Below, one piece after another: positions 1-10,293 of a DNA stretch of 64,000 nt. Numbering within the stretch: position 1 is the stretch's first letter; the number at the start of each line of letters is the position of its first letter. Where the stretch lies: the NCBI GenBank assembly GCA_018287875.1, contig JAGVVL010000027.1:1116001-1180000 (forward strand). Direction: 5' to 3'. The translations under genes were made by a program, and so were the position numbers. The notes beneath the pieces were generated by a model that worked only from the letters and a program-made list of their open reading frames with translations, searched no databases and was not told where the DNA came from. The DNA is from Nigrospora sphaerica. Lineage: Eukaryota; Ascomycota; Sordariomycetes; Amphisphaeriales; Apiosporaceae.

Positions 1-60
1 GACTGGGGTGAAGGGGAAAGATTATCTATTCCGTCCGCCGGCCACGAAGTGGCTGTCAGG

Positions 61-195
61 GCAGGAAACTATCTATGGTGCGATATCCCAACTAGGTAGG
101 TGGGGTAGCAGGACCCCTCCTTGACAAGGATACCGCACCTTATTACTGTTTACCTACCCCCGCCACGTATCAGACTCTATGTAGACCAGGATTTT
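61..195. repeat. Dispersed repeat, copy 1 (partner near 14690-14820)
   Basis: This stretch aligns by eye with 14690-14820 in the same orientation. Shared blocks include ATCTATGG, GGTGGGGTAG, TGACAAGGATA and CCACG, in the same order with small gaps and mostly transition differences. No coding potential is visible. The copies look like fragments of an old mobile element, but its class cannot be told. Confidence 0.6.
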
Positions 196-253
196 ACAGA
201 TTTTCTATAGCTATGTCGTCGCGCTCCTGCTACTAAGTGGCCAGAGCACCCGC

Positions 254-625
254 TTACTTCATACTAGCTGTCTTCGCGTCGATTTGGTTGCCCTGCAATG
301 CCTGAGCTCTGCCTCCCGCATTCACATTTCCACCGAATTCCGATGCCTCTTGCACTATGTCGCCCTGGGTAACGACTCTTATCTTGTTGCCTTGATCGGA
401 CGACGCGTTGCCAGTTAAAGTAATGTTGCTCTGAAATTTGGAGCCCCCTTGTCTTATGCGGAGAGTTGCGGGCCTGACTGGCTGCCCCCATCGCGTTGAA
501 GCTGTAGGAGGCACATGGCGTGATGCAGTAATTAATCGTGTTGAAGTGGCGGGAGACGAAGTAGAGGCTGGGTGCAGTAAAATTTGGACCTCCAGACGCG
601 CGTGATCTAACACCGCCCTAGTCAA
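254..625 (-). pseudogene. C-terminal fragment with two HET-s-related amyloid motifs (HRAM)
   Basis: A 123-codon reading frame ends at 254. Its last 62 residues contain two copies of a 19-residue pattern, FQSNITLTGNASSDQGNKI (436-380) and FGGNVNAGGRAQALQGNQI (337-281). Their common pattern is F-x-x-N-[IV]-x3-G-x-A-x3-Q-G-N-x-I. The repeat period is 33 residues with a 14-residue linker, close to the 36-residue period of the two pseudo-repeats in the Podospora HET-s prion domain. In that family a HeLo or HeLo-like domain precedes the repeats, and the pair folds into a beta-solenoid amyloid templated by an NLR. I see no HeLo domain upstream (600-2000, minus strand), and residues 1-60 look non-coding. 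This is therefore either the last exon of a gene whose other exons I missed or, more likely, a remnant. It lies divergent from NLR1. Confidence 0.6.
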
Positions 626-2001
626 GGCTGGCCGTCAGGGGCGAGCTTGCCCACCGGGTACTTTCGTGGTTCGCGGTTCTCTTTGGATGACAGGGCGCGG
701 ACACGCGAAGCGACATTAGGACGGTTTCTTTAGGTGCGTCGCGTCGCGTGCTTGTTAGGCTCGTTGCCCGCCCGGGCTCCTGGGCCGCGGGTTGGACAGC
801 CCCGCACTCTCCCCAGGCACGTCACAACGCGCTTCCCGGCGAACCGTGTCTCCGCTGCCATTCTTCCCATGGCCACGCGTAGACTACTGCGCTTGCATCG
901 TGGAGGAAGTGCGCTCGGTGCTGCTATTCGTAGCTCCGACACTCGTCATCGCGTGTTTTGTGGATATTCGTGGTACAACCGTGACGTCCACTCTCCTTCT
1001 TCATCCTGAGATACAAAGTCCCGGCTAGGAGCAGGTCGTAGGGGTGCCCTGCACAGAGCACAAATACACAGCGTCAACCCACACTAGCGGCAGGCGCATC
1101 TTCGAGTACGAGGGCCCACGAGCGGCCTAGCAAGTACGCAGCAAGGCGGGCACGAGGCGTGCTTTGGGCCGGCCCAGGACAGACGCGAATTCCCTGCTCG
1201 AGGAGAAACCCAGCACAAAAGCCTCAACGCAGGCATCGGGAAAGGCTGACAGCGATGAGTGGAGGGCCTAACACCGTGCCAGCGGGCGCACACCTAGACG
1301 ACGCTCCCATGTGTGTAAGTCGCTCAACAATTGTCGCCAGAAGGCGCTTCGCGCCTTTCGAACGGGGCGCTAGTAAATGGATTGTATTTCATCGTCTTTG
1401 CGTACAGCTCGGTAGGCGGCGGGGCGGGTACTGCAAGCCATTCTCGCCCGGTATCGGGTTCGAAAGTATTCTCCGTCCTGGCGCTGCGCCAGCCATGGTG
1501 GGTAGGTATTGGGTCAGTCGCGCTTTCGAACCACTAGGATAGATCTTGTGACCTCGATCGGCCCCACGGTGCCAGCAAAGCTCTCCGCTACCCCGCACAA
1601 GGACGAGTGTGCGACCGCAGCTCCTGGAAGCAAAAGGGCATTGATGCTGTTGTGCCTTTCCATGCCTACTCACGACACCCACACAGGGCGCTAACCATGC
1701 CTGCGCAAAAGCTCGACATGGCAGTGCGGGTTCGTTCAGCTCTGGTTCGCTGTAATCGCATCGCATGGACTGTTCTGATGATACGCACAGTAGGGACGGT
1801 TGTGGCTTCGCTGCACGCGGGGGAGGTCGGCCTGCTGTCCCATGATCGCTTACCATGCATGCACAGCGCCCCCTCAGCGTGGCGATGCCCAAGACAGAGC
1901 TCTATGCCGTCTAGATAGCCTTACATAGTTGGACACCTGCTGTTTCTTGCAACCGGTCTCGTTTTTGTCCCCTCCTCTCTCTCAGGATCACGCAAAACGC
2001 T
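626..2001. other. Intergenic region upstream of NLR1
   Basis: Short overlapping frames occur on both strands, but none resembles a known domain or shows consistent coding character. The last 80 bases before the NLR1 start are pyrimidine-rich (around 1940-1985), which is common in fungal 5' leaders. A lost HeLo domain for the amyloid-motif fragment at 254-625 would be expected here, but I do not see one. Confidence 0.5.
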
Positions 2002-5000
2002 ATGCGCCTCCTACAACGCCAGAGCGATGGGGTCTTGAGCCTAACGGAGGATCGCATTGACAAGCCCCCGCCCTACGCCATCCTGTCGCACACATGGGGA
2101 GCCGACGACCAAGAGGTCACCTTGCAGGACCTCCAAAACCACGAAGGCCAGCACAAGGAGGGTTACGAGAAGCTTACTTTTTGCGGCCAGCAAGCTGCCG
2201 CCGATGGCCTGGGTTACTTCTGGGTCGACACATGCTGCATCGACAAGTCGAGTAGCGCAGAGCTTACCGAGGCGATTAACTCCATGTTTCGCTGGTACCA
2301 GAACGCAACGAAGTGCTATGTCTACCTACCCGACGTTTCCGTACGCGGCAGCAACAGCAAAGAGACGCCCCGCGCAACGTGGGAGCCGGCTTTCCGGGAA
2401 AGCCGATGGTTTACCCGCGGCTGGACACTCCAGGAGCTGATTGCCCCAAACTCAGTAACATTCTTTTCGGCAGAAGGTCGGCACCTAGGCGACAAGTCAT
2501 CACTGGAGACGCTGCTCCACGAAATCACAAGGATTCCCCTCGATGCCCTCCGAGGGAAACCGCTAGCCGACTTTAGCATTAACGATCGGTTCTCTTGGCT
2601 GGGGAACCGCCAAACGAAACGCGCCGAGGATCGAGCGTACTCGCTGTTTGGGATCTTCGACGTTCACCTGCCGTTGATTTATAGTGAGGGGGAGGAGAAA
2701 GCATTCCGTCGACTACGGCAAGAGATCGGTAGGTACCCATAAGGCTCCTCTTAAGCCGGCGATAGCAAGCGAGCTATTTTAAACCACGCTTTACTGCTAA
2801 TGCCCTTTTTTTCAGGCAGAGATTCAGTCAGCGAAACTGGCAAGCGATGTATCGCTGACCTGCGTGTTACCGACCCGCGCCACGACAAAACACGCATCCA
2901 AGAAACCAAAGGCGGCCTGCTCGCGGATTCGTACGTCTGGGTGCTTAACAATTCCGACTTCCGCCAATGGCGCGACGACGAGGACCAGCGGTTGCTCTGG
3001 GTCAAGGGTGATCCAGGCAAGGGCAAGACCATGCTCCTCTGCGGCATCATTGACGAGCTCGAGAAATCGCCGGCCGAGGGAAGCGTCCTCGCCTATTTCT
3101 TCTGCCAAGCCACGGACGAACGCATCAACACCGCCACAGCCGTAGTACGCGGTTTAATCTCTATGCTTCTCGAGAAGGACGCCACTCTCGTTTCGCATAT
3201 AGAGAAGAAGTACGACATCGCTGGGAAAGTGCTTTTCGAGGACACGAATGCCTGGCAGGCGCTATGCGAGATCTTCACCAACATCCTTCAGGACCCTAGA
3301 CTAGAACGGGTCTGCCTTGTGGTCGATGCATTGGACGAGTGTACGAAGAGTCTACCACAGCTTCTCGAACTGATTGCCCAGACCTCGCGATCAACTCGTG
3401 CCAAATGGCTCGTCTCAAGCCGCAATCGGCCACATATCGAGGAAAAACTACGTAACGTGGCGCAGAAGCTGTCACTGGAGATCGATGCTGTGTCTGTTAC
3501 AGCTGCGGTGGACAGATACATCGGAGTCAAGGTTTTCCAACTCACCGAGCGCAAGGGTTATCGAGACAACACCGCCGACGAAGTACGCCAATATCTATCG
3601 TCAAATGCCGATGGCACCTTCCTCTGGGTCGCCTTGGTCTGCCAGGAACTCGAGAAGAGTCGTCGCGGGAATGCTTTACAGAAAGTCAAGTTGTTCCCGC
3701 CGGGTCTCAATCCGCTCTATCAGCAGATGATGCAACAAATCCGTGCTTCGGAGGACGCCGCGCTTTGCACGGAGGTCCTTGCTCTCCTAGCAACGACCTA
3801 TCGCCCACCTTCGCTCGTCGAATTTACTACGCTTATTGAAGAGTCCTTGGATATAGCGGAAGATCCTGAGTCGCTACAGGAGATCATCGGCCTTTGCGGA
3901 TCATTCCTTACTGTGCGTGAGGGCAAGGTCTACTTCGTGCACCAGTCGGCGAAGGACTTCTTAATGAAGGAGCAATCGGATGTTCTCTTTCCCGAAGAGC
4001 AAGCTGCTGTTCATGGCCAGATTTTCTCGAAATCCATTGAGGTCATGTCCCGGACTTTGAAACGCGACATATACGGACTATGCCACCCGGGCTTCCCTAT
4101 TGAGAGCCTTACTACACCCTCACCGGATCCACTGGCGCCAATAGGGTACTCTTGCCTCTATTGGGTAAACCACCTACTGAACTCCGGTAAAGCTTCGGGT
4201 AGGGACAGCGTACAAGATGGCGGGTCAGTCCACAGGTTCCTCCAAGGCAATTTCCTCTACTGGCTTGAGTCCTTGAGTCTGCTGAAGAGCATGTCCGAGG
4301 GGGTCTTAGCATTGGAGAGGCTCATCGACTACATACAGGTAAGCCCATGCTTCTTCTACCCTTTGCTTGACGGCTAACGGCGCAAAGACGCAATCAGGGT
4401 CGTCACAAGGGCAAGCTCTGGTTTGTGACGCGTTTCGGTTTACGCAAAGCTTCCGAGTTCTAATAGAAAGCCGACCGCTTCAAACGTATGCATCAGCGCT
4501 TATATTCAGCCCAAGAATAAGCTTAGTCAAACGTCATTTTCTACACGAGACGCCCGATTGGGTCCAATGCAAAACACAAATAGAAGAACAGTGGAGTCCC
4601 TGCTTAACAACACTCGAGGGTCATACCGGCGAAATCTATTCAGCCACTTTTTCGACCGACGGCCGACACGTCGTTACGGCATCACACGACGATACCGCTA
4701 AGATCTGGGACGCGGCCACGGGCAAGTGCAAAGCGACGCTCGAAGGCCATACCGCATACATCAACTCGGCTGCCTTCTCCGCCGACGGGCGGTATGTTGT
4801 CACAGCGTCAGACGACGAGACTGCTAAGGTCTGGGACGCGGCCACAGGCGAGTGCGAGGCAACGCTCGAGGGCCATACTAGCGAGATCAGGTCGGCCGCG
4901 TTCTCGGCTCGCGGGTGGCATGTCGTTACAGCGTCGGACGACAGAACCGCTAAAGTCTGGGACGCAGCTACGGGCAAATGCGAGGCAACGCTGGAGGGTC

Positions 5001-6181
5001 ATACCAGCTGCGTCTATTCAGCAACCTTCTCGACTGACGGGCAGCACGTCGTCACAGCGTCGAGAGACAAGACTACTATGATCTGGGGCGCGGCTGCGGG
5101 CAGGTGCGAAGCAATGCTCGTAGGCCATACTAATGAGATCAGGTCGGCCGTCTTCTCCGCTGACGGGCAGCACGTTGTCACGGCGTCGCGCGACAATACT
5201 GCCAAGGTTTGGGACGTTCCTAGGGGCAAATGTAAAGTAACTCTCGAGGGTCATACTGCCTACATCAACTCGGCTGCCTTCTCCGCCGATGGGCGGCACG
5301 TTGTTACGGCGTCAGGCGACGAGACCGCTAAGATCTGGGACGCGGCTACGGGCGAGTGCGGGGCAACGCTCAAGGGCCATACTAGCGAGATCAGGTCGGC
5401 CGCGTTCTCGCCCAACGGGCGGTATGTCATCACGGCGTCAGGTGACAAGACCGCTAAAGTCTGGGATGCGGCTACGGGCAAGTGCGAGGTGACGTTCGAG
5501 GGTCATACCGCCTACATCAACTCGGCTGCCTTCTCCGCCGACGGGCGGTATGTTGTCACAGCGTCGGACGACGAGACCGCTAAGGTCTGGGACGCGGCCA
5601 CAGGTAAATATGAAGCGTTGTTTGATGGCCATACCAGCTACATCGACTCGGTGGCCTTCTCCGCCGATGGGCGGCACGTTATCACGGCATCGGACGACAG
5701 GACCGCTAAGATCTGGGACGTGGCCACGGGCCAATGCAAAGCGACGCTCGAGGGCCATACCACCTACATCAACTCGGCTGCCTTCTCTGCAGATGGGCGG
5801 CACGTTATCACGGCATCGGGCGACAAGACCGCCAAGGTCTGGGACGCGGTCACCGGCAAATGCGAGACGACGCTCAAGGCCGGCTATACGTCTTTTATCT
5901 CGTTCGATCCGACCGGGACACTTATTTATACCGACACCGGCACTATTCGCTTAGACGACGCAGTCCTAGTAAATGAGGATCCGTGTGAGCCAATGCCCAT
6001 GGAACAGCAAGATTATGGTCTCAGTACGGATCGTGTCTGGGTTCAAAAGCAATCGCAACCAGTTCTCTGGCTCCCATTAGAATATCGCCCAATGGCGTTT
6101 GCCGTGGCATCAGTGGACGAAGGCACGAACGTTGTCCTTGGCTGCTCATCAGGCCGGGTTCTTATCTTTCATATCTCTTAA
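2002..6181 (+). CDS. HET-NACHT-WD40 NLR protein (HNWD type; NLR1)
   Basis: Model: exons 2002-2728, 2816-4338 and 4388-6181, giving about 1,347 aa. Intron 1 (87 nt, phase 1) has donor GTAGGT and branch GCTAAT. Intron 2 (49 nt, phase 0) has donor GTAAGC and branch GGCTAAC. The HET domain (about 24-235) shows YAILSHTWG, VDTCCIDKSSS and SRWFTRGWTLQELIAP. The NACHT domain has Walker A GDPGKGKT (about 307) and Walker B VVDALDEC (about 411). Ten 42-residue WD40 repeats run from about 824 to 1244, followed by a degenerate cap. No lesion is seen. The same order defines Podospora anserina het-d, het-e and het-r, where WD40 repeats recognise a partner and the HET domain triggers cell death. A role in non-self recognition here is inferred from that architecture. 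Neighbouring genes give no obvious ligand. Confidence 0.9.
4607..5880 (+). repeat. 126-bp tandem repeats encoding ten WD40 units (NLR1)
   Basis: Ten in-frame units of 126 bp encode the WD40 domain of NLR1. Each unit has the frame L-E-G-H-T-x-x-I-x-S-A-x-F-S and ends with A-K-[IV]-W-D-A-A-T-G. Differences cluster in the residues after GHT (GEIY, AYIN, SEIR, SCVY, NEIR, SYID, TYIN) and in the residue pair before TAK. Units 2, 6, 8 and 10 share [AT]YINSAAFS, and units 3 and 7 share SEIRSAAFS, suggesting unit shuffling. Confidence 0.9.
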
Positions 6182-6462
6182 TTTTGGATTTGACTAGGCA
6201 CTGGTGGAGTTCTTCCCGTCCTTGGTCTTTCTCTATTTTCTCTGTAGATGGAGGTTCCTATGGATCTCTATAAACTTACATACGTCACACTATCATACTC
6301 GAATATTAAAGAATCGGTATCATGGGCAATGAAATCGTAGTAAATAGTTTGTCATCTTTGTGAGTTTTTATAGCTACTGTTTCTAGAAGACGTGCATTGA
6401 TGCGTGGTCAGGGTAGGTAGCTCATGATACTGGAGTGCGTTATCCTGTTTGGTGGGGTCCTA
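6182..6462. other. 3' flank of NLR1 up to the transposon
   Basis: This 280-base AT-richer stretch follows the NLR1 stop and probably holds its 3' UTR. It ends at the TA target duplication (6461-6462) of the Pogo-type element. No gene is seen. Confidence 0.6.
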
Positions 6463-6530
6463 AGCTCAATCATCCCTTGGCGATACAGCCCCTTCGCGAG
6501 ACAGCGGTTTCAGGGACGTCTCGAGATGCC
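6463..6530 (+). repeat. Left terminal inverted repeat of element A
   Basis: 68 bp, complementary to 8321-8388 with mismatches at positions 8, 54, 55 and 62. Confidence 0.9.
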
Positions 6531-6609
6531 TCAAGTGAGGTCACTCGACAATATCTAGCCAACTAATGGCCCATAACTATGGTGTTAAGCCCGTTCGAAC
6601 CGTCTGTCT

Positions 6610-8258
6610 CGGTTCTTTCTAATGAAGTTATCCGCCTGGAGCCCGAGCGCCTAGAACTCATCCTACAGGAGATCGCCGACGGCAAACCCATCAGAGAAGC
6701 CGCCAGACAGTACCACCTCAACAAAGACTAGTTATGCCGTCGCATTAAGGGGACATTAACGCGTAAGGAGTGCAACGCGACGAGGCAGTCGTTGAGCGCA
6801 TCTCAAGAGCAACAGCTCGTCGACTGGGTGTTGTTGCAGGCCAGGCTCGGCTGGGCGCCGCCTCACTCTCGCTTCCACTTCTTCGCCTTAGCGGTCCATC
6901 GCCAGTCTGGCGGCGAACACCTCGGCAAACACTGGCATGAGGCTTTTTTTATGCGCCATCCTAAGTCAAGTCCATACGCTCCATGGGGATTGACTTCCTG
7001 CGCGTTAAAAGTGCGACGCGCACCAATACCAAGGAGTTCTTTAATCGTCTCGATGGCCCAGGCCTTGCGGAGGTGTTACAGGCCGATACCTACAACGTCG
7101 ACGAGATTGGCACGATGATACGCCTTGGAGATAACCCCTTAGTCATCGGGCCGTCTTCACTGCGCAAAATATACACCATGGACCCTGGCAACCGCGAGTG
7201 GGTGACGATATTGGAGTGCGTCAGCGCTGACGGGCGCGTCTTGCCATCTTTGGTCATCTTCAAGGGCGTCGATGTTCAACAGCAGTGGTTTCAACAGCAA
7301 GTCGACGCTCCAGACTTCACGAACTGGAAGTTCTGCACCTCCGAAAAGGGCTGGACTAACAACGCAATTGCCTTACGGTGGCTCACGGAGGTCTTCATCC
7401 CCTTAACGGCTCCTGCGGACCGGAAGAGATGGCGACATCTTATTCTCGACGGTCATGGCAGCCACGTCGACGATGCCTTAATGCTGGCCTGTCTAGAAGC
7501 CAAAATCTGGCTAGACTTCCTCCCAGCACACACCTCACACGTCCTCCAACCGCTGGACCTGGGCTCCTTTTCGGTGTTGAAGAGGTCCTACGGAGGACTT
7601 TACGAGAAGCCTGCGCGTCGAGCCTCACGATGACGCCAGGCAAGCCAGAGTTCCTGAGGCCTGGAACTTAGCTCGCAAGGTGGCCTTTACGCCTGCCAAC
7701 TGCGCCTCAGGCTGGAGAGCAACCGGAATCTTCCCACGGGACCGCAACAAGGCGCTGAACAATAGGTTAGCGAGGCAGCGTGACCAAGATCGTCCGGAAA
7801 AGCCTTCAACACCAGAAAGAAGGCCTCAAGAGATGGATACATTGGCTGCGATAACTGCAGTGACGTTCCAGACCCCTAAGACCTCACGCAAATTAACTAG
7901 CATCGTCAGGGACCTGCGTGGCCTTGACGTGGCCTACACCACACTAACCTTCCGACTTTTAACGCGTAAGCTCTGTAAGGCCCTTAACGATAGTTGTATG
8001 TAGATCGCCACACTTAAGCTCGAACGAGACCAGCTGGCAGCTGCGTTAGAGCGCCAAAAGCCTTAAAAATGGCACTGCGTGAAGGCTTCGGCGTAGGAGC
8101 GATTTGTAACTATTCAGGACGTTAAAAGAGTTAAAAGGGAGATGGGGATCTTACCTGATGAGCCTGACCTTGACTCCGACGGAGAAGGATGGGTAGACCT
8201 TGAGGCTTTTAAAGAAGAAACCGATAGTGAGGCAGAGGAGTGTATTTTCGTCTCCTAA
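6610..8258 (+). pseudogene. Broken Pogo-type DDE transposase (element A)
   Basis: The fragments read in order as a CENP-B/Pogo-like transposase. An N-terminal helix-turn-helix segment lies near 6630-6730 and ends at a TAG. A DNA-binding part runs over 6792-6980. The DDE catalytic core in another frame (6983-7633) has YNVDEIG, LILDGHGSHV and LQPLDLG, which supply the three acidic residues. A C-terminal part follows in a third frame (7680-8003) with further stops beyond it. Lesions seen are one nonsense codon near 6729, a frameshift between about 6960 and 6985, a frameshift near 7600 and a stop at 8003. All three catalytic aspartates remain, but no full-length protein can be made. It is related to, but clearly diverged from, the transposases of elements B and C. 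Confidence 0.85.
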
Positions 8259-8320
8259 ATATAAATAGCTAGTTCCCAGCTGGTCTGATTGAGGAGATAT
8301 CCGTCTTTTCGGTGGCCGAA

Positions 8321-8388
8321 GGCATCGCGAGACACCCCTGAAACCGCTGTCTCGCGAAGGGGCTGTATCGCCAAGGGATGCTTGAGCT
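8321..8388 (-). repeat. Right terminal inverted repeat of element A
   Basis: Reverse complement of the left end at 6463-6530, abutting the TA at 8389-8390. Confidence 0.9.
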
Positions 8389-8399
8389 TACACCACTGG

Positions 8400-8833
8400 T
8401 ACCATTCGTAGTACTGGAAATGAAGCACGATGATACGTGACGGACCTGGGACCCTGCCAATCTGGGGCAGCTGTCAAGGCCATGCCACCTGATGAAGTGG
8501 GGGCCGTGTGTTCGAGAGTAAATAATCCCAGCAACGCCGCCAGCGCCGCAGCAGATAGCTCGATCTTCACCTTCTGTTTGACCCCCTCTGCTTTTCGTGT
8601 CACACGACCTTATTTTGGGACGGAAGTGGTTCGAAGACCATAATATCCTCGCAGACTGCAGACAGCGGGCCTTGATATTCCCCGAAGATCATCCGACAGC
8701 CTGGGACCGTCTGATACACATGGATGATGTGGGCGATCTCATTAAGAACGACGTAGTCAAGAGGGACATAAACCGAAGAGACCGGCGTACAAAGCGGGAA
8801 GACCAGAGGAGGAAAGCGAGTAAGAATGGTTAA
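8400..8833 (+). pseudogene. Ty3/Gypsy pol fragment (protease region)
   Basis: The frame at 8597-8833 contains SHDLILGRKWFEDHN followed by ADCRQRALIFPE. This is the typical end of the aspartic protease domain of fungal Gypsy polyproteins, where DxILGxxW is conserved. The preceding part (8437-8600) continues the similarity in another frame, so a frameshift separates them. The sequence ends soon after with a basic tail and a stop. No reverse transcriptase or integrase follows. The fragment directly abuts the right end of element A. Confidence 0.6.
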
Positions 8834-9045
8834 TAATGTCGGAATATAGGGCCGCCCTATATACCATCTGTGATGCAGTACGACCGAAGCAGTCGAAAGG
8901 CCTGATTCGTCTACATTGGAAAGAGGGAAAGTAAGGGGAAAGAAGTGCCCATACAGCACCAAAACTAGCTAAACACGCCATCTACCATTCAGGAGATTGC
9001 CAGAGCCAGATTGGCACAGCCCAGGGGTTAAAAAGTACCATCGTC

Positions 9046-9150
9046 ATCATCATCATCTATGATGCAGTACAAAAGAATTATGTGATAGTTGCATAAGACA
9101 GGTGGTTGCAGCCGCAGGTATCTCAAAGATAGGGTTAGCATGACTGATGG
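9046..9150 (+). repeat. Dispersed repeat (partner 63788-63892)
   Basis: The segment aligns with 63788-63892 in the same orientation. Shared blocks include CTATGATGCAGT, GTTGCA, GCAGTCGCAGGT (here GCAGCCGCAGGT) and ATAGGGTT, with mostly C/T and A/G differences. A weaker third match (TGTGATGCAGTACG) lies at 8870. It is probably a mutated transposon fragment. Confidence 0.6.
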
Positions 9151-9166
9151 TTCCAGAAATGGAGGG

Positions 9167-9188
9167 GTGTGTGTGTGTGTGTGTGTGT
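9167..9188 (+). repeat. (GT)11 microsatellite
   Basis: Uninterrupted GT dinucleotides, followed by an A/T-rich tract. Confidence 0.95.
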
Positions 9189-9504
9189 TTAAATCGTTTT
9201 TTTTAAATTGTTTCACGTCCGCGTAGGTCCACTAGTACCGTGGTTTATCTACTTATCTCCCAGGGGATATGTGACGTGGCTAGCTTGTAGAAGCCGCCCC
9301 GTAACTTGTTGGCTCATTATATCTCTGACCTTTCGACTCGACGTCCAGCCTTCCAGCCTTTTTTATAGTGTCCTGTTTTTCTGCCCTTGGTGTTGAACCG
9401 TGGCGCGCTGTAACTGGGTGCTAGCCCTATGGAGGCATCCTCGCTCTTGTGGGTTCCGGGGCCGTATATGGCTACGCTAGGCTGCGCTGAGAACGGGAAG
9501 GTTC

Positions 9505-9655
9505 AGGATCCTTCTTTGGAGGGGTCATAAGCGGTGTACTGGGCTTAATTCGGCAGATAGAATAATTTGTCTGCTGCCGCTCGCTGCCAGTCCTGGCAGT
9601 GAGGCATGCCTTCTTCTACACATAACTTTGAACCCATGCTTCACCTCATCACTCG
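9505..9655 (+). repeat. Dispersed repeat, copy 1 (inverted partner 39170-39320)
   Basis: Nearly the whole segment matches the reverse complement of 39170-39320. Examples are CGCTGCCAGTCCTGGCA, CCTTCTTCTACACAT and CCATGCTTCACCTCATC. Differences are mainly transitions, as expected of RIP-mutated copies. The element is unknown and no coding capacity is visible. Confidence 0.75.
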
Positions 9656-10293
9656 CTGTGGTCGACTTCATGCTGTTTTGCATCGTTTAAGGCGCAAAAT
9701 TGACCTGGAATGTGCATGCGACAAGCTTATAGCGTAGCCCGCAGTGTGGGATCGCGGGGCCAGCCGTAGAGGGAACTGGCTCCCACAACCCGCGCGCCTG
9801 GCCATCCGGGCGCGTTTGTTAGCAATGCGAGTATTGTCCACCGCACAATCCGAGACCTTGACACGATCTGCATGCTGACTGAGAGTTGCTTGTAGATTAC
9901 ACCGGTGTGATGAGTGTCATAATAGCTCGAGCGGTGCTATCTAGTCCTTTGTGCAGGGCCGTCGAGGTAAGAAGAGGGTTGTAAAGTAGCCACCCACACG
10001 TCTGCATGAAGCTCTGACTGAAAGAAAGGGAATTGTGTATTCGGTGTCTGCTCGATGATGGATTACATGACGTCGCCCGTCTAACTGTCCACACGAAGCA
10101 TGTTCGGGACGTAGCCAGAAAATCGGAGACCTGCCTCCTTATTATTAGGGTACATGGTACGGGCGACAATGACACCTCCGGCAGTAAGGTGCGCAAATGG
10201 GAATACTATCGACACCTGCCCCCCGCTAGGAGCTTGAGTGACGGTACCATGCTATCGGAGTAATTATCTCAATGCCTCCGCAGACTCTTCCAC

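Larger units (their letters stand above)
6463..8388 (+). mobile_element. Pogo/Fot1-type DNA transposon A (decayed), 1,926 bp
   Basis: The element is bounded by 68-bp terminal inverted repeats (6463-6530 and 8321-8388) with 4 mismatches by eye. TA dinucleotides at 6461-6462 and 8389-8390 match the TA target duplication of the Tc1/mariner/Pogo superfamily. The inside holds a broken transposase on the plus strand. The inverted-repeat sequence (start AGCTCAATCATCCCTTGGCG) differs from that of the other two Pogo elements, so this is a separate family. Confidence 0.88.
8834..10293. other. Repeat-rich intergenic region
   Basis: No gene is seen. The region holds two dispersed repeats (9046-9150 and 9505-9655), a (GT)11 microsatellite at 9167-9188, a short CAT/CATC run around 9040-9055, and a GC-poor 9200-9400 segment. 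The last few hundred bases are the 3' flank of the minus-strand transporter gene. Confidence 0.6.

Noticed and set aside
1440..1540. GGTTCGAA-like T-loop motifs as a possible tRNA
   Set aside because: No acceptor stem, A box or cloverleaf could be formed around them; no other tRNA candidate was found by eye in the window.
1389..1892. 167-codon minus-strand frame as a possible HeLo domain for the amyloid-motif fragment
   Set aside because: The sequence lacks the helical hydrophobic pattern of HeLo or HeLo-like domains and has many Cys and Pro residues.
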